DNA from: Saprospiraceae bacterium
GTDB taxonomy: Bacteria > Bacteroidota > Bacteroidia > Chitinophagales > Saprospiraceae
NCBI GenBank assembly: GCA_020629035.1
Contig: JAHDEC010000012.1
Span: 1-64,000, forward strand
Length of the DNA: 64,000 bases
Reading direction: 5' to 3'
Under the pieces are notes generated by a model. It worked only from the letters and a program-made list of their open reading frames with translations. It did not search any database and was not told where the DNA came from. The stretch's first letter is position 1, and the number at the start of each line of letters is the position of its first letter. Shown piece after piece: positions 1-7,155 of the stretch. Both the position numbers and the translations under genes were made by a program.

Positions 1-426
1 TACAATGGAATCGATGATGATTGTGATGAAGCTACACTAGATGATGATTTAGACCAAGATGGTTTCCCGCTTGCTATGGATTGCGATGATAACAATCCTA
101 ACATCAATCCTGATGCAGAAGAAATTCCAAACAATGGAATAGACGAAGATTGCGATGGCATGGACTTAATTTCTTCAGTTCACCAATTAGCAGATTCAAC
201 AATTAAGATATTTCCTAATCCTACGGTTCATGCTATAAATATTGAAGTAAATGGACAGCTGAATTACAGCACAAGTTTGTATAATTTAGAAGGTGAGTTG
301 ATACATACAGAACTAAATACAGAACAAATGCTGGTTAATGATCTTCCTGGAGGAATATATCTTCTCGAGTTAAGAGATTTAAATTCAGGTCAAAAGATTG
401 TAGAAAGAATTATGGTTGAGAAGTAA
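1..426 (+). CDS. Secreted protein with MopE-like metal-binding repeats and T9SS sorting domain (3' part)
   Basis: The reading frame is open from base 1, so the gene begins outside the window. The visible part starts with acidic Asp/Cys repeats of the type [15 protein letters not shown] and GIDEDCDG, the putative metal-binding motif found in MopE-like and many Bacteroidota surface proteins. About 75 C-terminal residues follow, with KIFPNPT, a central LYNLEGELI and a PGGIYLLEL block. This is a type A Por secretion sorting domain, which directs export through the type IX system and removal or anchoring at the cell surface. Binding of Ca2+ or another cation by the repeats is inferred from the family. 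The function of the missing N-terminal part cannot be judged. Confidence 0.8.
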   Translation, partial: YNGIDDDCDEATLDDDLDQDGFPLAMDCDDNNPNINPDAEEIPNNGIDEDCDGMDLISSVHQLADSTIKIFPNPTVHAINIEVNGQLNYSTSLYNLEGELIHTELNTEQMLVNDLPGGIYLLELRDLNSGQKIVERIMVEK

Positions 427-531
427 ATCACAGGTTCAGAGCCATCAAGACTGCGCTGGGTAAAATTGAGAGTCTTGAAAAATGGAAGCCGATTTAATGG
501 AGAAATACTCCTGCTAATAATACCTTAGAGT

Positions 532-978
532 ATGACAAAAATAGACGATTCAAAATTCGAATTTTGGGTGAAATATTTAAAAGGTGTCAGTTTATTTTTT
601 GCTGCAATGGGAGTTCTTTGGTCTGTTCTAGGTTCACCTGACCCCATGGGAATTTATGAAAAAGCCATGGCTCAAACTTTTTATAATCAGGATAAATTAC
701 CAGAAATAGTTAGTCGGACTTCCCGATTTATTTTTGCTCCTTTTGGTGCGACGGCTGCTGGTTATTTCATACTCCAATATTTTATTGCAAAAAATGCTTT
801 CGCTAAGAGAGAGTTGTGGGGCTGGCAGGCTATAATGTTCGCTTTTTTCTTTTGGTTTTTTCTTGACACAACCATGAGTGCCACGCATGGAGCATGGTTT
901 AATATTTTATTTGCCAATGTTACTTCACTAATTTTGATGCTACCCATTCTGTTCACCAGAAAATATTTTAAAAAATAA
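532..978 (+). CDS. Small multi-pass membrane protein, unknown function
   Basis: I do not recognise this 148-residue protein. It has about four hydrophobic segments (roughly residues 17-35, 66-86, 97-114 and 122-142) separated by short polar loops, and a basic C-terminus (RKYFKK), so it is probably an inner-membrane protein. It stands alone, 105 bases after the T9SS protein and 140 bases before the next gene, with no operon partner. Codon use matches its neighbours, and the hydrophobic pattern supports a real gene rather than a chance frame. Confidence 0.65.
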   Translation: MTKIDDSKFEFWVKYLKGVSLFFAAMGVLWSVLGSPDPMGIYEKAMAQTFYNQDKLPEIVSRTSRFIFAPFGATAAGYFILQYFIAKNAFAKRELWGWQAIMFAFFFWFFLDTTMSATHGAWFNILFANVTSLILMLPILFTRKYFKK

Positions 979-1118
979 GCCCTGGCTATTCATTGAGTGA
1001 TCTGTCGCCAGTTCAATATTTTCGCTAAACTTATAAGAGACATTAATTGAAATTTTAAATCAAAATCAAGACTTAAACCTAAGTATTTCGTATTTTAATA
1101 ATATTGGAAATCAATTAT

Positions 1119-1793
1119 ATGCCATTTAAAAGAACAATTTTAACCATTGTCCTAATTCAATTCCTTGCAACATTAGGTGTAAGTCAGTCAATTAAGCAGG
1201 ACACCTTTTCGAAATCATTCGGTGTAGATGCAAATTTTGTTAACAGATTTTTGCCCTTCGAAAATTCTATTGGAGTCATAGGAAATTATCTATTCCATCA
1301 CATTACATATCGAGAAAAAGGAGATTTTATAAGACAAGCCTTTGACTTGAGTCTTTCTGGAAATTTTGATAAAAGAGAGTTTGAAGTTGACAGAAACAAT
1401 ACAAGATTCTCTTTTGACTATAAAATTGGTAGAGGGAAAAGAAAGAATCTATTCAAAAATGGGAATATTTTATATGGTGCTGAATTTCAATTTGGCTACT
1501 TTATCAATAGACAAAAAATTGTAGACCAAGATGATCTGAATGGTGATAGCTTCAATATAAATAAAGATCAAAATTACAATTTTGAATTAGGGCCTTTTGT
1601 TGGTTTCGAATATAAAATAAACAATAGAATAAGCCTTTATACGGAAGCAGGTGTCTATGCAAGGCTAGCCTACAGTATTGACAACTTTGAATCGGACTTA
1701 AATCCTGAATTTGATTTTGAAGATACAAACCTATTTGTCACCAATAATTATGATTTCCCAGCTTCCCTAATTTTATTTTACAACTTCAATTAG
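1119..1793 (+). CDS. Probable outer-membrane beta-barrel protein
   Basis: The protein has a signal peptide (MPFKRTILTIVLIQFLATLGVSQS), read in two parts here as a basic start and a hydrophobic core ending at SQS. Alternating polar and aromatic strands follow, such as FELGPFVGFEYKI and ISLYTEAGVYARLAY, and the C-terminus ends in aromatic residues (LILFYNFN), as expected of a Bacteroidota outer-membrane barrel. I chose the ATG at 1119 over the TTG at 1104 because only the former starts directly at a signal peptide. The gene ends 6 bases before a di-heme peroxidase gene and is probably co-transcribed with it. Ligand and role are unknown. Confidence 0.7.
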   Translation: MPFKRTILTIVLIQFLATLGVSQSIKQDTFSKSFGVDANFVNRFLPFENSIGVIGNYLFHHITYREKGDFIRQAFDLSLSGNFDKREFEVDRNNTRFSFDYKIGRGKRKNLFKNGNILYGAEFQFGYFINRQKIVDQDDLNGDSFNINKDQNYNFELGPFVGFEYKINNRISLYTEAGVYARLAYSIDNFESDLNPEFDFEDTNLFVTNNYDFPASLILFYNFN

Positions 1794-1799
1794 TAACTC

Positions 1800-2828
1800 A
1801 TGAAAAATATAATTGCACTAATATTGGTTTTAAGTATTCTTATTTTTTCTTGCCAAGATAAAACAGAAGTAGATCAAGTTAATTTTGATTTAAACTTAGA
1901 ACATTTTGATTATTATGAAGAAGATATTCCATTCCTAAATTCTTTCTTCGCTAATAAAGTGAAGCACGATGAAATTGCAGCACTAGGTAGATTACTGTTC
2001 TACGATACAAGACTCTCACTTAATAATTCCATCTCATGTGCAAGCTGTCATAAACAACACTTGGGCTTTACAGATAATAAGCGATTCAGTGAAGGAATAG
2101 AAAATTATACAACTTCTAGAAATTCCATGACACTGGTAAATAATGCTTTTCAAATTTCTCATTTTTGGGAGGGACACGGTGGCTTACTATCGGATCATAT
2201 ATTAAATCCTATATCTAACCACATAGAAATGGGCATGCGAAGTGCCGAACAACTCAGTGAAAAATTAAAATCGATTGAGCAATATGAACATTTATTTCAG
2301 GATATATTTGAAGAAGAAATAAGCGAAGATTTAATCCGAGATGCATTAACAACATTTGTAGGTTCCATTATTTCCTATAATACGAAATTCGATAAAGGCA
2401 TTGAAATAGATTTTGCCAACTTTAGTCTTTCTGAAAAAAATGGAGAGTCAATTTTCTTTGGAAAAGGTAAATGCGGGCACTGTCATAGAGGAAATCATTT
2501 TGCAGCTTTTTGGAGAGAAAGTACTAATATAGGATTAGATTTAGAGTACACGGATCAAGGTGCAGGCAATGGAAACTTTAAAGTTCCTACACTAAGAAAC
2601 ATAGCACTTACAGGTCCTTACATGCATGATGGTAGATTCGAAACATTAGAAGAAGTAGTAAATCATTATGTAAATGGTATTCAGGAGCATCCTAGATTAG
2701 ACTGGACGTTACAAAATAGTCCTATAGATTTAAATGAAGAAGAACAGGAGGATTTGGTTGCATTCCTACATACATTAACGGATTATGACTTAATCACTCA
2801 AGAAAAATTTTCAAACCCATTTAAATAA
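1800..2828 (+). CDS. Di-heme cytochrome c peroxidase family lipoprotein
   Basis: This is a CCP/MauG-family protein of 342 residues. It has a lipobox with the acylated Cys at residue 18, a first heme site CASCH at residues 80-84 and a second CGHCH at 225-229. A later KVPTLRNIALTGPYMHDGR segment is typical of the family. Members reduce H2O2 with electrons from periplasmic donors or carry out MauG-like oxidations; which one applies here cannot be told from sequence. The protein should sit in the periplasm, lipid-anchored. It follows the barrel gene by 6 bases and precedes an SRPBCC gene by 33. A second, longer family member lies at 53353-54705. Confidence 0.9.
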   Translation: MKNIIALILVLSILIFSCQDKTEVDQVNFDLNLEHFDYYEEDIPFLNSFFANKVKHDEIAALGRLLFYDTRLSLNNSISCASCHKQHLGFTDNKRFSEGIENYTTSRNSMTLVNNAFQISHFWEGHGGLLSDHILNPISNHIEMGMRSAEQLSEKLKSIEQYEHLFQDIFEEEISEDLIRDALTTFVGSIISYNTKFDKGIEIDFANFSLSEKNGESIFFGKGKCGHCHRGNHFAAFWRESTNIGLDLEYTDQGAGNGNFKVPTLRNIALTGPYMHDGRFETLEEVVNHYVNGIQEHPRLDWTLQNSPIDLNEEEQEDLVAFLHTLTDYDLITQEKFSNPFK

Positions 2829-2861
2829 AATAATGTATATGTTTACTAAAAAAAGTAAGCA

Positions 2862-3419
2862 ATGAAATTTCTAAAATATTTTTTAATCCTCTTACTATTA
2901 CTGGTGCTATTCTTTTTCGGCAAAGGAATGCTAACGCCTACTATTGACTATGATTGTTCTATTATGGTGGATAAGCCTGCAACCGAATGCTGGATGGTCA
3001 TGAGTGATACCTCTAAATCATCTCAGTGGATTAAAGGTTTTATAAAAACCGAATTAGTAAGTGGAACTGTAAACACAGTAGGTGCAGTATCTAATGTATA
3101 CATAGAAGACCAAGGTCAAGAGAGCATCATACAAGAAACCATTACCACATTCAAACCTAATCAACATATGGGTATGAGTTTTACCATGGATTTTATGAAT
3201 ATGGAATATGATATCATGTTTGAGGACAATGGTGATAAAACTAAAATTAGCACAACAACTAAAACAAGCGGTAATGGTCTGTTTTCAAAATCCATAATCT
3301 CATTTATGGGTGGCTCTATGGTTGATCAAGAAAATGAAAATCTACAAAACCTTAAAAAACTCATCGAAGAAAACACAACTGATTATTTTAAATCAGAAGA
3401 GACAGAGCTGACTAATTAA
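2862..3419 (+). CDS. SRPBCC (START/Bet v 1-fold) family protein, membrane-anchored
   Basis: The N-terminal hydrophobic helix (about residues 4-21) is followed by a single SRPBCC-type domain. The domain starts with DYDCSIMVDKPATECW and has a repeated beta pattern ending in a C-terminal helix around LQNLKKLIEE. Such domains bind hydrophobic ligands or act as cyclases. No catalytic residues can be assigned here. The gene is the last of the cluster formed with the barrel and di-heme peroxidase genes, and is followed by a strong hairpin. The function is unknown, and the link with the peroxidase is positional only. Confidence 0.72.
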   Translation: MKFLKYFLILLLLLVLFFFGKGMLTPTIDYDCSIMVDKPATECWMVMSDTSKSSQWIKGFIKTELVSGTVNTVGAVSNVYIEDQGQESIIQETITTFKPNQHMGMSFTMDFMNMEYDIMFEDNGDKTKISTTTKTSGNGLFSKSIISFMGGSMVDQENENLQNLKKLIEENTTDYFKSEETELTN

Positions 3420-3460
3420 AACAAGCTCAAAAAGTAGGAGACCTCCAAAAGATAAATAGC

Positions 3461-3518
3461 TTTTCAAAAGGATGAATGTCAATTCCAAATCTTAGATTGG
3501 TATCCATCCTTTTGAAAA
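3461..3518. terminator. Bidirectional terminator between convergent genes
   Basis: A perfect 14-bp inverted repeat (TTTTCAAAAGGATG at 3461-3474 and its complement at 3505-3518) encloses 30 bases. The enclosed stretch contains a second near-palindrome, CCAAATCT/TAGATTGG. The element lies between genes that end facing each other (3419 and 3535), so it can stop transcription from both sides. Confidence 0.75.
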
Positions 3519-3534
3519 CTAATAACTAGACGCA

Positions 3535-4884
3535 TTAAAAACAATACGATATCCCTGCATTATACTGAATAAGCAAATATCTTCCGCTCATATCTGTTCC
3601 GAATAAATTAGATCCAGATAAACCATTGATACTAGGAGAAAAGCCAAATGCCCACTTTTCATTAAAACAATAAGATACAGAGGGTTTTAATCGCCATCCT
3701 ACACTAAATTTATCGTAAGGCAAGCTACGCGCATCAGACATTAAACTTCTGTAAGTATAAATTTCTCCAAGTTCATTAATCGACTTACCTTGTTGATCCT
3801 CAACAAAATTAAATTGAAGCCCCATAGCTAATGAAAGTTGCCAATGGTTTATTTGATGTTGAACACCAAAAAGAATAGGTATGGAAACAAATTGGGATTT
3901 ATTATGGTGTCTTATCTTACGATTTCTATAGACATTAATTAGTGTATCAACATAAATTTTATCAATGGTATCAAGAGTATTCTCATCAATCACTACTTTA
4001 ATTAATTGATTTTCTTTTAAAACCTTTTCGGTAGTATTTTCCTCATAATCAAATCTAGTCCAAGTCCTACTCCACTCTAACCCTGTATTTACCAAAAAGC
4101 GATTGGCTTTCACAAGCTTTATATCAATTCCTGATGTGCTTCCGAATTCACCAACTTCAGTATTGTTTTTTAAATCTGCAATCTGCGAAAGGTCAGTCGA
4201 CGAATACCTTATTCGCGAATTATTTAGACCAAAATACAATGAAAGACTCAATTTATAGTCAGAACCAGTTGATTCAATAAAAGGAGATTTTAGATTAAAC
4301 ATATTGCTTTGTAGAACTTGTAAATTAAGCTTGTTTAGCTTTGCTAAATGATCAATAGAATTTAATTTATTAACCTCTTTTTCAGTCTTTAATACAGTGG
4401 TTTCTTTAATTTCTATTTCAGATAAATTTTCTCTGCTTGTGTAAAATGACTCCTTAAGAGTAATTGGTTTTACTAAAGATTTCTTAAGCTTATCACTTAA
4501 GATTTGAGAATGACTTTCCTTTGTTTTTGACTTTAACTCTAGAGCAATTACTTGCTCTTCTAGGGCATTAACACTGGATGCTGACTCTGTAGAGACAACT
4601 ATATTGTTTGGTGCAGATTTTGATTCTTTTTCTTTTAAGTGATTCATTCTATTTACTGATTTAATGTCTGCGTTGGGTTCAATGCTACTAATCGCAAAAG
4701 AATATATAATCACAAACCCAATCAGAAATCCTACAAAGGAAATCCAAATTATGGGTATTTTTCTTCCCTTTGGTTTAGGTAAATCAGTTTCAATGCTAGA
4801 CCACAAGCTGAGTGCTTCTTCTTCGGAAACAGAAAGCTTGTCCTCATGAAATCTATCTCTTATATTATTTTCTAATCCGTCCAT
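3535..4884 (-). CDS. Anti-sigma-factor-like protein with a large C-terminal beta-rich domain
   Basis: The protein has 449 residues. A short acidic cytoplasmic part (1-42) has the pattern RFHEDKLSVSEEEALSLW seen in anti-sigma-like partners of Bacteroidota ECF factors. One transmembrane helix (43-65) follows, then a Lys/Ser/Glu-rich linker (about 66-200) and a C-terminal region (about 205-449) with alternating strands that resembles PorT/OmpA-like barrels and ends in AGISYCF. It lies 18 bases downstream of the ECF sigma gene on the same strand, so it is most likely the regulator of that factor. Direct anti-sigma activity is inferred from position and layout, since no classical zinc anti-sigma motif is present. 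Confidence 0.65.
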   Translation of the reverse strand: MDGLENNIRDRFHEDKLSVSEEEALSLWSSIETDLPKPKGRKIPIIWISFVGFLIGFVIIYSFAISSIEPNADIKSVNRMNHLKEKESKSAPNNIVVSTESASSVNALEEQVIALELKSKTKESHSQILSDKLKKSLVKPITLKESFYTSRENLSEIEIKETTVLKTEKEVNKLNSIDHLAKLNKLNLQVLQSNMFNLKSPFIESTGSDYKLSLSLYFGLNNSRIRYSSTDLSQIADLKNNTEVGEFGSTSGIDIKLVKANRFLVNTGLEWSRTWTRFDYEENTTEKVLKENQLIKVVIDENTLDTIDKIYVDTLINVYRNRKIRHHNKSQFVSIPILFGVQHQINHWQLSLAMGLQFNFVEDQQGKSINELGEIYTYRSLMSDARSLPYDKFSVGWRLKPSVSYCFNEKWAFGFSPSINGLSGSNLFGTDMSGRYLLIQYNAGISYCF

Positions 4885-4902
4885 TATTGTAAATCTTTAG
4901 AA

Positions 4903-5448
4903 TTAATTACTGAGTGCTTCCATGCTTATATAATGAGTATTACTTTTCAACCAATTACGTGCTCTTGAGAGTCTTTTTCTTGATAGAGCATTAGATATTT
5001 TCAATAATGCTGAAATTTCCTCATGAGAATAGCCATCAATTATGAATAGATTAAAAACTTCGTATAATTCATAGGGCATTTTTCGCAAAAAACTTAATAA
5101 CATTTCGTTTGAAAATACTTTTAATATCTCTGGTGTAGTCCCCGTATCATGCAACAGAATGTTAAATTCATAATCCTTAGTATCAAACCGATCGTTATAG
5201 CTTAACACAGCATTGATGGTAATCCGAGTAGACCATTTTAAAAAATTCCCCTTCCCTGAATCAAATTGATCAATTTTATTAAAAATTCTAATAAATGATT
5301 CTTGAAGTACATCATTGATTAAACTTTTGTTCTTGAGATAACGGACTGCTACAGCTTTCAAATATGGGAACAACTTTAGGTAAAGCTCTTTTTGGGCTTG
5401 CCTATTTTGCGCTAAACATTTCTCGATAAGAAAGGAAGAAATTTTCAT
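4903..5448 (-). CDS. ECF-type RNA polymerase sigma factor
   Basis: The 181-residue protein has the two-domain layout of sigma-70 ECF factors. Region 2 spans about residues 20-88, with NDVLQESFIRIFNKIDQF and the following KWSTRITINA. Region 4 spans about 115-170, with the helix-turn-helix GYSHEEISALLKIS and the recognition-helix part ALSRKRLSRARNWL. It should direct RNA polymerase to a small regulon under control of the membrane protein encoded 18 bases downstream. A terminator separates it from the upstream lipoprotein gene, so the sigma gene probably has its own promoter within 5449-5464 or reads from beyond the hairpin. Confidence 0.9.
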   Translation of the reverse strand: MKISSFLIEKCLAQNRQAQKELYLKLFPYLKAVAVRYLKNKSLINDVLQESFIRIFNKIDQFDSGKGNFLKWSTRITINAVLSYNDRFDTKDYEFNILLHDTGTTPEILKVFSNEMLLSFLRKMPYELYEVFNLFIIDGYSHEEISALLKISNALSRKRLSRARNWLKSNTHYISMEALSN

Positions 5449-5464
5449 TAGTTAGATTAGCTAA

Positions 5465-5502
5465 AAAGACTAGAACACCTATTATCAGGGGCTCTAGTCT
5501 TT
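5465..5502 (-). terminator. Rho-independent terminator after the 5510-6088 lipoprotein gene
   Basis: A perfect 10-bp inverted repeat (AAAGACTAGA / TCTAGTCTTT) has an 18-base loop. On the minus strand it is followed by a short T run (TCTAGTCTTTTTAGC). It lies 8 bases beyond the lipoprotein stop codon and just before the sigma-factor start. Confidence 0.75.
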
Positions 5503-5509
5503 CTAAAAT

Positions 5510-6088
5510 TTATTGACTTACTTCAATAATTTCCGTACAAAAACTTCCAGTAACTGTATTTATAGTTCCATTGATGTCTATATACTCTGCTTCAATAGTT
5601 CCCCCAATAGATTCTCCTACTATATTTCCGGCTTCACTTATTTTGACTGTACCATACATGTAATATGATTCCCAAGAGTTACTCCATTCAATTAAAAGTG
5701 GAAAATCTAAAATATCCAACACATCGCCTTCCTCCAGCGTTTCTATTTTTCCAAAGACAACACCTGGCAATCCATCGGTAGCAACACTTAATTTGTCACC
5801 TGCATCTTCAGCTCCAAAAAAATCGTAATCCACACTATGAACCATGAATAAGTTATTCTCGGTCATTTCAAATTTTATAGCTTCTGCCCCAGTATTAAAA
5901 TCTATAGCTCCACCTTCTACTAAAAAGTTATCATCACATTCAATCGGTGTATTAACTATCTCTTCTTCTACTTGGATATCATCTTCATTCATGCTTGTGA
6001 TATCTAAATTTTCTTTCTCACATGATACAAGAGACAGAGCTGCAATTAGCATGACCATTAGAGGTAATTTCGCTAGTAATATTTTCAT
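5510..6088 (-). CDS. Hypothetical lipoprotein
   Basis: The protein has 192 residues with a lipoprotein signal peptide (MKILLAKLPLMVMLIAALSLVSC; Cys at about residue 23) and then an acidic mature region without recognised domains. The beta-rich pattern and repeated Gly/Ile/Glu stretches suggest a small extracytoplasmic fold. It is transcribed towards the sigma gene but separated from it by a good hairpin terminator, so it may be a target of the ECF factor rather than a co-transcribed partner. That is inference. I do not recognise the family. Confidence 0.7.
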   Translation of the reverse strand: MKILLAKLPLMVMLIAALSLVSCEKENLDITSMNEDDIQVEEEIVNTPIECDDNFLVEGGAIDFNTGAEAIKFEMTENNLFMVHSVDYDFFGAEDAGDKLSVATDGLPGVVFGKIETLEEGDVLDILDFPLLIEWSNSWESYYMYGTVKISEAGNIVGESIGGTIEAEYIDINGTINTVTGSFCTEIIEVSQ

Positions 6089-6358
6089 TGTTTATTTTTT
6101 TGATTAATTAATAAAAAGTTGTTTGTCTAAACGTTTGACATATATTAATACTCATGAGTTTGATTAAATGTGACAGCATAGATGATTTATCTTCGTTTTT
6201 CTGATGAATCCGCCCATCTATTCCCGAATACTTATATTTATGTAGAACTAGCTTTTTATTGTAGATCTGATTAATAGAAATGAATGGCAATGAACTTACT
6301 AAATGCTCATCACACAAAATAATTAGGGGTTTAAGAAGATTAGCCACCAATTTATCTT

Positions 6359-7126
6359 ATGAAAATTAGAAACGAAAAAGACGTCGAACTCCTAGAACAA
6401 ACGATAAAAATCGAACTAGGAATAGATGTAAGTAAATACAGAAATGAAGAAGTAGCTGAAAATTTTGTCAAACTTCTTGTATTTCCTGAATACATATTTA
6501 GGTGGGTATTAAGACCCATAATTTTTGCTTTTATCGCTTTTATTCTTGGCTTTTTGATTATTGACCTGGTACATTTAGAATACCTTATTTACGGCTTAGT
6601 TGGTTTAGGCTTATTCTTATTATTAGGTCTCACATTCGGGCTTCTTTTCCTGACCTGGAAAATGAAAAAGGATATGTGGGGCATCATAAACTACTCTCTA
6701 AACATCATGAATGATGCGGTCATAGACATGAATGATGTCGGAGACAAAATGACACCAGGCAATAGAAAAAACGTGTTAGGATTGCTGTTCAAAGGCATCA
6801 TACACATTGTCACCATTCCTATGATGTCTCAAGCAATATCCGAAAATGTTCCGCTTGTTGGAAGACCAGTTAAAGCCTTTGTTAAAAAAGTACTGACCTT
6901 AGTTGCGGATAAAGTAATCTTTAGCGAAGAAGATTTCCAGGACCAAATGGAAGAAAGCAAAGAGACGGATAATCCATTCGAACTCTACTCAAAAATAATC
7001 TCAGGCGCCTCACGAGGATTAGAAAAAATACTAGACATAACCTTCGGTGTTGCCCAATTCCCACTAGCTCTTGTATTCGGTATTGTCCTGTTAGTTTGGT
7101 ATCTATTTATTAGGATTATAAACTAA
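6359..7126 (+). CDS. Conserved-looking membrane protein, unknown function
   Basis: The 255-residue protein starts with a polar segment (about 1-43). Two adjacent transmembrane helices follow (about 47-70 and 74-98), then a basic-amphipathic middle region and a final helix near the C-terminus (about 231-252). The middle contains GNRKNVLGLLFKGI and VPLVGRPVKAFVKKVL. No catalytic motif or known family is evident. It is a single-gene unit, convergent with the TonB receptor gene 29 bases away. Confidence 0.68.
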   Translation: MKIRNEKDVELLEQTIKIELGIDVSKYRNEEVAENFVKLLVFPEYIFRWVLRPIIFAFIAFILGFLIIDLVHLEYLIYGLVGLGLFLLLGLTFGLLFLTWKMKKDMWGIINYSLNIMNDAVIDMNDVGDKMTPGNRKNVLGLLFKGIIHIVTIPMMSQAISENVPLVGRPVKAFVKKVLTLVADKVIFSEEDFQDQMEESKETDNPFELYSKIISGASRGLEKILDITFGVAQFPLALVFGIVLLVWYLFIRIIN

Positions 7127-7155
7127 GAAGACCAATATTGAACCAAAAAAGAGCA

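Noticed and set aside
6120-6145. Possible operator: TGTC ... GACA around AAACGTTT, and direct GTTTG repeats
   Set aside because: The arms are not in register around one centre, and only AAACGTTT is a true palindrome. Too weak to report as an operator.
6108-6350. Minus-strand 80-codon reading frame between divergent genes
   Set aside because: It has no signal peptide, domain or protein-like pattern and fills the promoter gap between the lipoprotein gene at 6088 and the membrane protein gene at 6359.
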